48,798 nt of DNA from SAR324 cluster bacterium (GTDB lineage Bacteria > SAR324 > XYD2-FULL-50-16 > JAERRU01): contig JAERRU010000011.1 in NCBI GenBank assembly GCA_016735295.1, forward strand, positions 1 through 48,798. The letters run 5' to 3'. The notes under the pieces were generated by a model. The model was not told the DNA's origin and ran no database searches. It saw nothing but the letters and a program-made list of their open reading frames with translations. Shown in pieces: positions 43,492 through 48,798 of the stretch; positions within the stretch are counted from its first letter, which is position 1; the number at the start of each line of letters is the position of its first letter. The position numbers and the translations under genes were made by a program.

Positions 43492-46488
43492 ATGACTAAT
43501 AATAAATCAAAAGATTTAATTTTTAAATATCATAAAAAAGAGCTTTATCAAGGATTTGAGCTCCAAAATAGAAATATTTTTCCAGATTTAAATTTGGTGG
43601 GATATGAGTTTATTCATCAAGTAACTAAGGCTAGGCTGGTCTATCTGGATAAAGACGATCCTAATAAAACTTTTGGCGTTGTTTTTAAAACAATACCGCA
43701 AGACTCAAGTGGTGTGGCTCATATTTTGGAGCATGTAGTGTTGTGTGGTTCAAAGAAATATCCAGTGCGAGATCCTTTTTTTAGTATGTTAAAGCGGAGT
43801 TTACAAAATTTTATGAACGCTTTTACCGCCAATGATTGGACGATGTATCCCTTTTCGACTGTTAACGAAAAGGATTTTTTTAATTTATTTAGTGTATATT
43901 TAGACGCGGCTTTTTTCCCTAAAATAAGCCACCTAAGTTTTTTACAAGAGGGTTGGCGGGTGGAATTGGCTGATAATAGCAAGTTAGAATCAGATTTTTT
44001 GGTTAAGGGAGTAGTTTTTAATGAGATGAAAGGGGCTATGTCAACTCAAGCAGAAATTATGTCACGGCGATTATTGCAAGCGTTATATCCCACAGTTACC
44101 TATCATCAAAATTCAGGAGGAGAGCCAGTTAATATTTTAGAATTGACTTGGGAGAATTTAAAGAAATTTCACGAAACCTATTATCATCCTAGTAATGCAA
44201 GTTTTTTTCTTTATGGGGATGTGCCTTTAATGAAGGCGTTGAAGATATTAAATAAAAATGTATTAAGTAATTTTTTGTTAGGGGAAACAGACATAGCGGT
44301 AGCCAAAGAAGAGAGATATAAAAAACCTAAAATTTCCCAATTTACCTATCCTAAAGAGGGTGAAGGTAAGGATTTATGCCAGTTAATGCTGGCTTGGTTG
44401 AATTGCGAAAATATCGATATGGAGAAGGTGATGATCTTCAAAATTTTAGATAATATTTTACTTAGCAATTCCGGAGCTCCTTTGCGTAAAGCATTGATAG
44501 AATCAAAATTAGGCAGCAGCTTGTCTGATAGCAGCGGATATGAATCTGAGTTAAAAGATACTTTTTTTGCTGTGGGCTTAAAAGGGGTGGAGGTTGATGA
44601 TTTAGATAAAGTAGAAAATTTGATATTAGATACTTTAGCAAAAATATCTAAAACAACAATAGCAAGAGAGCTAATTGATAGTGCACTACATCAATTTGAG
44701 ATAACCTTGCGTGATCTAGACGCTAGCACTTATCCTAAAGGATTAACTCTGCTACTTAGCATCACTGGTGGATGGTTGCACGGGGCTGAGCCATTGAAAT
44801 TATTAGATTTTAGCAATCAACTAGATAATGTTAAACAAACACTAAAAAAACCTAGATTTTTAGAAAATCTTATTGAAAGTGAGCTATTAAATAATAATCA
44901 CCGTGTTAGGGTGGAATTACGCCCTGAACATGATTATCTGAAAAAGCAAGACCACGCCATTGCTCAAAAAGTGCAAACAATGCAAAAAGATAGTTCTTTG
45001 GCTGCTCGTGAATTTATTCAAAAAAATACAATCAAACTAACTCAATCGCAAAAAATTAAAGAAAATATTGATATGCTACCCAAAGTGGAGCTATCTGATA
45101 TTAATTTAACCGAGCAGGGGCTAGCTCAAGATAAACTAATGTTGGTGGAGTTAGATAAATCTAGGTTAGGTAATTTTTATTATTATAGGCAACCAACCAA
45201 TCAGATGGCTTATTGGCAAGCAGAATTTTCTGCTCAACAACTAAGCACTTATGAAAAAGAATTATTACCCACTTTGGGGCTAGTGCTGGTGGGAGCAGGC
45301 ACTGCTAATAGCTTGTATGACAAGATGGCTCTTAAAATATCACGCTACACAGGCGGGGTGGATATGAGCCCTAACCCTTTTTTAATTTTTAAGCCGGGTA
45401 ATAAGATAGTTAATAATTTTGTGTTGACTAGTAAATGTTTGGTAGAAAATTTTACGCACCTAGTTGATATTATTAAAGAGTTAGTTGCTGGTTTTTCATT
45501 GCATAATACATCTAGAATTGAAGATTTATTAAAGCAAAAATCTGATGGCTTGCGTAATCATTTATTAAGTGCAGGTCATAGTTATGCAAACAAATTGGCG
45601 ATGAAAAATTTGCATGGGCTAGCCTCTCTTGAAGAGACTTATTTTGGTATTACTCAAATTAAATTTGCTCAAAGAATAACTAAATTAAATAAAGGTGAAC
45701 TCACCTCTTTAACGCTTGATTTAACCAATTTAGCGAAAAAAATATTTAGTGTTGAGCCTGAGATAGTGTTAATCGCTCCTGAGGATAAAGAGGATAGTTT
45801 TATTGAATCGACGAACAATAATTTTGGTAATAGCTTGAAAATGTTTTCTCAAACAAGCAAAGTAAAACCTAAGATGCCTCCCCCTAATAAAAAGAATTTT
45901 AAAATAAAAAATGAGCTCTGCCTGCTAAATACTCCCGTATCTTACGTCGCTCAAACTTATAAGGTAGGCGATCTATTTAGCCCAGATAGCCCAACTTTAT
46001 TAGTGCTGGCTAATTTACTTAGAGGAGGGTTTTTACATCGAGAAATTAGAGAAAAAGGCGGAGCCTATGGGGCGATGACTTCTTATGACGCTGAAAAAGG
46101 ATTATTTTCACTTTTATCTTACCGAGACCCTAACCTAAGCCAAACTTGGCATATATTCGGTGAATCTTTGCGCTGGGCAGCAGGGGCTAAATTTAGTGAA
46201 GAAGAGTTATCATCAGCGATTATTCAAAGCTTTAGTAAGCTAGATAAGCCCATATCAGTAAGGCAACAAGCCTTGCGTGATTATAATCTTAAATTAATTG
46301 GTGTTGATTATGAATTTAGAAATTCATACCGCCAAGCCTTGGTAAGCATAAATTTTAATAAAATTACTAAATTAGCTAGTGAATTATTAAGAAAACCCAG
46401 TGCAAAAGCAGCCATATCATCTGCTGAAATATGGGAGCAAGAAAAGGCTAATCTTAACCAAGATGATTATAATGTGCATCAATTATAA
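43492..46488 (+). CDS. M16C-family zinc metallopeptidase, presequence-protease-like
   Basis: A 998-residue single-chain insulinase-type protease, like PreP/Cym1, that degrades short peptides inside a closed chamber. The inverted zinc motif HILEH (H77, E80, H81) is followed by the third ligand Glu in FNEMKG near 180. CGSKKYPVRDPFF, LQNFMNAFTANDWTMYPFST and the C-terminal GGAYGAMTSYDAEKGLFSLLSYRDPNL are strong PreP-family signatures. Length fits. No signal peptide is visible, so it is probably cytosolic. The leader carries a 12-bp repeat array. It converges with radA 57 bp away. Confidence 0.93.
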   Translation: MTNNKSKDLIFKYHKKELYQGFELQNRNIFPDLNLVGYEFIHQVTKARLVYLDKDDPNKTFGVVFKTIPQDSSGVAHILEHVVLCGSKKYPVRDPFFSMLKRSLQNFMNAFTANDWTMYPFSTVNEKDFFNLFSVYLDAAFFPKISHLSFLQEGWRVELADNSKLESDFLVKGVVFNEMKGAMSTQAEIMSRRLLQALYPTVTYHQNSGGEPVNILELTWENLKKFHETYYHPSNASFFLYGDVPLMKALKILNKNVLSNFLLGETDIAVAKEERYKKPKISQFTYPKEGEGKDLCQLMLAWLNCENIDMEKVMIFKILDNILLSNSGAPLRKALIESKLGSSLSDSSGYESELKDTFFAVGLKGVEVDDLDKVENLILDTLAKISKTTIARELIDSALHQFEITLRDLDASTYPKGLTLLLSITGGWLHGAEPLKLLDFSNQLDNVKQTLKKPRFLENLIESELLNNNHRVRVELRPEHDYLKKQDHAIAQKVQTMQKDSSLAAREFIQKNTIKLTQSQKIKENIDMLPKVELSDINLTEQGLAQDKLMLVELDKSRLGNFYYYRQPTNQMAYWQAEFSAQQLSTYEKELLPTLGLVLVGAGTANSLYDKMALKISRYTGGVDMSPNPFLIFKPGNKIVNNFVLTSKCLVENFTHLVDIIKELVAGFSLHNTSRIEDLLKQKSDGLRNHLLSAGHSYANKLAMKNLHGLASLEETYFGITQIKFAQRITKLNKGELTSLTLDLTNLAKKIFSVEPEIVLIAPEDKEDSFIESTNNNFGNSLKMFSQTSKVKPKMPPPNKKNFKIKNELCLLNTPVSYVAQTYKVGDLFSPDSPTLLVLANLLRGGFLHREIREKGGAYGAMTSYDAEKGLFSLLSYRDPNLSQTWHIFGESLRWAAGAKFSEEELSSAIIQSFSKLDKPISVRQQALRDYNLKLIGVDYEFRNSYRQALVSINFNKITKLASELLRKPSAKAAISSAEIWEQEKANLNQDDYNVHQL

Positions 46489-46535
46489 GCTTTAGTATTT
46501 GGTTAAGCGGGTTATGGGGCTAGCTGGTTGGCTAT

Positions 46536-46547
46536 ATTATTATTATT
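46536..46547. repeat. (ATT)4 tract overlapping the radA stop
   Basis: Four ATT units run into the reverse-strand radA stop codon (46546-46548), in the 57-bp convergent gap with the M16C peptidase gene. Confidence 0.8.
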
Positions 46548-47895
46548 ATAATTCGGCTAAACGATTCATAGCATTAGCCATATCAGATAGATTTGCCACG
46601 GGGCAATAGTTATTGTTTTCAATCTTTATTTTTCGGTGAGTAGCAAACAAACAAGAGCCTACTCCCGATTTTTCTAAAGCTGATAATTTTTGGGTTAACT
46701 CTCGAGGAGAGGTGAACTCACCAGTTAAGCTAGCCTCACCCAGCATGGCTAGTGGTTTTTTGAAGGTAATATTTTTTAGACTGCTATAAATAGCCCCCAA
46801 TATCGCCATATCAACTGAAGGGTCGTTAATTTTAACTCCCGCAGCAATATTTAAATAAACATCTTTAGTTCCTAAATTTAAATTTAGATATTTTTCCAAA
46901 GATGCCAATAAAATTAATAACCGATTACGCTCAATTCCTAAGGTAGTCCTGATCGGGTGGGTAGTAGAATGACGGCCTACCAAAGCTTGTATTTCTAAAA
47001 ATATTATCCGCGAGCCCTCACTAGCAGGAAAAATCACGCTACCACTGCAGCCACCTCGCCAAAAATCCATAAATATTTTATTAGGATGCTTAACTTCCGC
47101 TAATCCTCGAGCAGTCATTTTAAAAAAACCCACCTCGTTTAAATGACCAAACCTATTCTTTAAAGCCCTTAAATAACGGTAATCTTGCCCAGGAGCCCCC
47201 TCAAGATATAAGACATAATCGACCATATGTTCAATAGTCTTAGGCCCAGCAATGCTTCCCTCTTTAGTTACATGGGCGATCAGCAAAAAGGCACAATTAT
47301 GGAGCTTAGCATATTGAGTTAAAAAGAAAGTACATTCCCTAATTTGCAGGAGCGAGCCTGCTGAGGAATTTATTTTTTTGGTATACAGAGTTTGAATAGA
47401 ATCAAACACCACAAAATCAGGTTTTTCCTTTTCAATAACATCCATCACCCTATCGAGCAGGGATTCTATCAAAACTAATATTCCATCTTGTTTTACCGTT
47501 AATCGGTTAGCCCTAGCCTTGATTTGGTTAACTGATTCTTCACCTGAAACATACAAACATTTTTTACCAATCAATTTTAAACGGCCAATTAGTTGCAAAA
47601 TTAAAGTTGATTTACCAACTCCAGGCTCACCGCCTAATAGACCAATAGAAGCCGGCACAATGCCTCCTCCACAAACAGAATCAAATTCAGCCGTTCCTGT
47701 TTGCCAATATTGTTTTTCATTTGATAAGTCCACATTTTTTAAATCAGCCAATTGGGAATTTTTACCACTCCAAGGCATAGCAAGATCACCAGCTGGTTGT
47801 TTATCTTCACTAATAGTGCCCCAGTTATTACAAGCAGAGCAACTCCCCACCCATTTTGGATATTTAGTACCACACTCGTTGCATATATAGCCCAT
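46546..47895 (-). CDS. radA: DNA repair protein RadA (Sms)
   Basis: RecA-like ATPase/helicase that promotes branch migration in recombination. The 449-residue protein starts with a C4 zinc finger (C5, C8, C19, C22; CNECGTKYPKWVGSCSAC). Walker A GGEPGVGKST lies near 90, the RadA-specific KNRFG in the middle, and a Lon-protease-like C-terminal domain ends the protein (from about 285, including LNIAAGVKINDPSVDMAILGAI). The usual short N-terminal extension is nearly absent, the first Cys being at residue 5. Divergent from queH. Confidence 0.97.
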   Translation of the reverse strand: MGYICNECGTKYPKWVGSCSACNNWGTISEDKQPAGDLAMPWSGKNSQLADLKNVDLSNEKQYWQTGTAEFDSVCGGGIVPASIGLLGGEPGVGKSTLILQLIGRLKLIGKKCLYVSGEESVNQIKARANRLTVKQDGILVLIESLLDRVMDVIEKEKPDFVVFDSIQTLYTKKINSSAGSLLQIRECTFFLTQYAKLHNCAFLLIAHVTKEGSIAGPKTIEHMVDYVLYLEGAPGQDYRYLRALKNRFGHLNEVGFFKMTARGLAEVKHPNKIFMDFWRGGCSGSVIFPASEGSRIIFLEIQALVGRHSTTHPIRTTLGIERNRLLILLASLEKYLNLNLGTKDVYLNIAAGVKINDPSVDMAILGAIYSSLKNITFKKPLAMLGEASLTGEFTSPRELTQKLSALEKSGVGSCLFATHRKIKIENNNYCPVANLSDMANAMNRLAEL

Positions 47896-48172
47896 GATAT
47901 TTAGGGAATAATCTAATTATTAATAATTTAATTATTAAACAGTGAAAAACTACGAATGCCTGATTAGGTTAATTAAGTCAATTAGGCCACTATAAGTCAA
48001 ATCAGAAAACTATCTCTCAAATCAAAAAAATGGTCAAAGGATATGTGCTTGTGATATAAGCATTTTTATTTTTTATAAAAATTTGCTATTTTACGCGATT
48101 AACAATTAATAACTATGATATATTAAGGGATATAAAGTAGTTAAAATTTTTATTATAAATAATACAAAACAC
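47896..48172. other. Divergent intergenic region between radA and queH
   Basis: A 277-bp AT-rich gap. An AT-only hairpin, ATTTTTAT (48062-48069) and ATAAAAAT (48075-48082), lies in the middle. No clear promoter pair, ORF or RNA gene is recognised. Confidence 0.4.
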
Positions 48173-48798
48173 ATGACCAAGGATAAAAACGAAGCCTATC
48201 ATTTAGCAAACTATCAGTACCCAACGCTAGAAATTCCTTTAGGAGTAAAAAAAGTTTTGCTTCATTCGTGTTGTGCTCCTTGTGTGGCTGAGTTGTTGCT
48301 CGCCTTATTAGCTTCAAAAATAGAGCCAGTAGTGTTGTTTTATAATCCTAATATACATCCTCGCCAAGAATATGACATTAGAAAGGCAGAAAATAAACGT
48401 CATGCTGATTCACTATCAGTGAGGTGTGTGGATCTTGATTATGACCGAGATAATTGGTTTAAAAGAGTAAAAGGATTAGAATATGAACCAGAAAGAGGAA
48501 AAAGATGTAGCGTTTGTTTTGATATGAGGTTTGAGAGAACCGCCCTTTATGCCCATGAGAATGGATATCAAGTTTTTACTAGCTCACTTGGTATATCAAG
48601 ATGGAAAGATTTTGCCCAAATTACTAATTGTGGAAATAAAGCGGCCAAAAGACATGAAAATATGCTTTATTGGGAATATAATTGGCGTAAAAAGGGGGGC
48701 TCAATGCGGATGGTGGAAATATCTAAACAGGAAAATTTCTATCAACAAGAATATTGTGGGTGTATATTTTCATTAAGAGATACTAATAAACATAGACA
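48173..48798 (+). CDS. queH: Epoxyqueuosine reductase QueH (partial, runs off the window)
   Basis: Reduces epoxyqueuosine to queuosine in tRNA, replacing the unrelated QueG. The visible 208 residues contain HSCCAPC (31-37), [21 protein letters not shown] and [12 protein letters not shown], the four conserved cysteine segments of the DUF208 family that hold the iron-sulfur cluster and redox cysteines. It starts at ATG 48173 and has no stop before the window edge; since the CGC segment is near the usual end, only a few residues should be missing. Confidence 0.94.
   Translation, partial: MTKDKNEAYHLANYQYPTLEIPLGVKKVLLHSCCAPCVAELLLALLASKIEPVVLFYNPNIHPRQEYDIRKAENKRHADSLSVRCVDLDYDRDNWFKRVKGLEYEPERGKRCSVCFDMRFERTALYAHENGYQVFTSSLGISRWKDFAQITNCGNKAAKRHENMLYWEYNWRKKGGSMRMVEISKQENFYQQEYCGCIFSLRDTNKHR

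Noticed and set aside
48531-48776. Forward ORF of 81 codons near the window end
   Set aside because: It is another frame of queH, whose conserved cysteine segments continue through the region.

Overview
The window is 48.8 kb of AT-rich (by eye about two thirds A+T), gene-dense bacterial DNA. It carries about 42 protein genes, one tRNA gene and several tandem repeat arrays. I see no phage, transposon or CRISPR array. The gene set points to a diderm bacterium: lpxH, a beta-barrel outer-membrane protein, gspE and fliG. The FliG and RNase E/G sequences look alphaproteobacterial. Low GC, frequent TTG and GTG starts, weak Shine-Dalgarno sites and scattered single genes of larger pathways (hisC, trpC, ilvE, fliG, gspE) suggest a streamlined, perhaps host-associated lineage of Rickettsiales or Holosporales type. 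That placement is inference only.

Layout. 1-5984: thiamine pyrophosphokinase (preceded by a duplicated copy of its own 5' end), hisC, a reverse pair (EamA transporter, inositol-monophosphatase-like enzyme) and RNase E/G. 6209-13933: a complete alternative complex III operon, actABCDEF, a quinol-oxidising respiratory complex that replaces cytochrome bc1. The act genes run with very short gaps into lpxH, rsmH and ftsL, followed 106 bp later by an outer-membrane barrel gene, so respiration, lipid A synthesis and cell division may share transcription. 17296-21665: mnmG, tRNA-Ser(GGA), hemH, manC. 21710-24672 (reverse): an orphan adenine-type DNA methyltransferase and an enoyl-CoA hydratase. 24948-27304: upp and acylphosphatase facing fliG across an 82-bp tandem repeat array.

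27526-33617: a secreted endonuclease/exonuclease/phosphatase-fold protein, then a reverse run read as CBS-domain protein, panB, panC, pepP, exonuclease-I-like nuclease. 33760-41127 (forward): trpC, an orphan ABC ATPase, aat, a DEDDh exonuclease overlapping gspE, a membrane sensor with a degenerate nucleotide-cyclase-like domain, and crcB. 41128-48798: an 80-bp tandem repeat array, ilvE, an unrecognised protein with a Cys-rich motif, an M16C peptidase, radA, and queH running off the end.

The most unusual items are the predicted pseudo-cyclase sensor next to gspE (39129-40709), the two unrelated ~80-bp arrays that each sit between convergent genes and touch the stop codon of the reverse gene, simple-sequence tracts placed just upstream of several start codons, and the full ACIII operon without a linked terminal oxidase.
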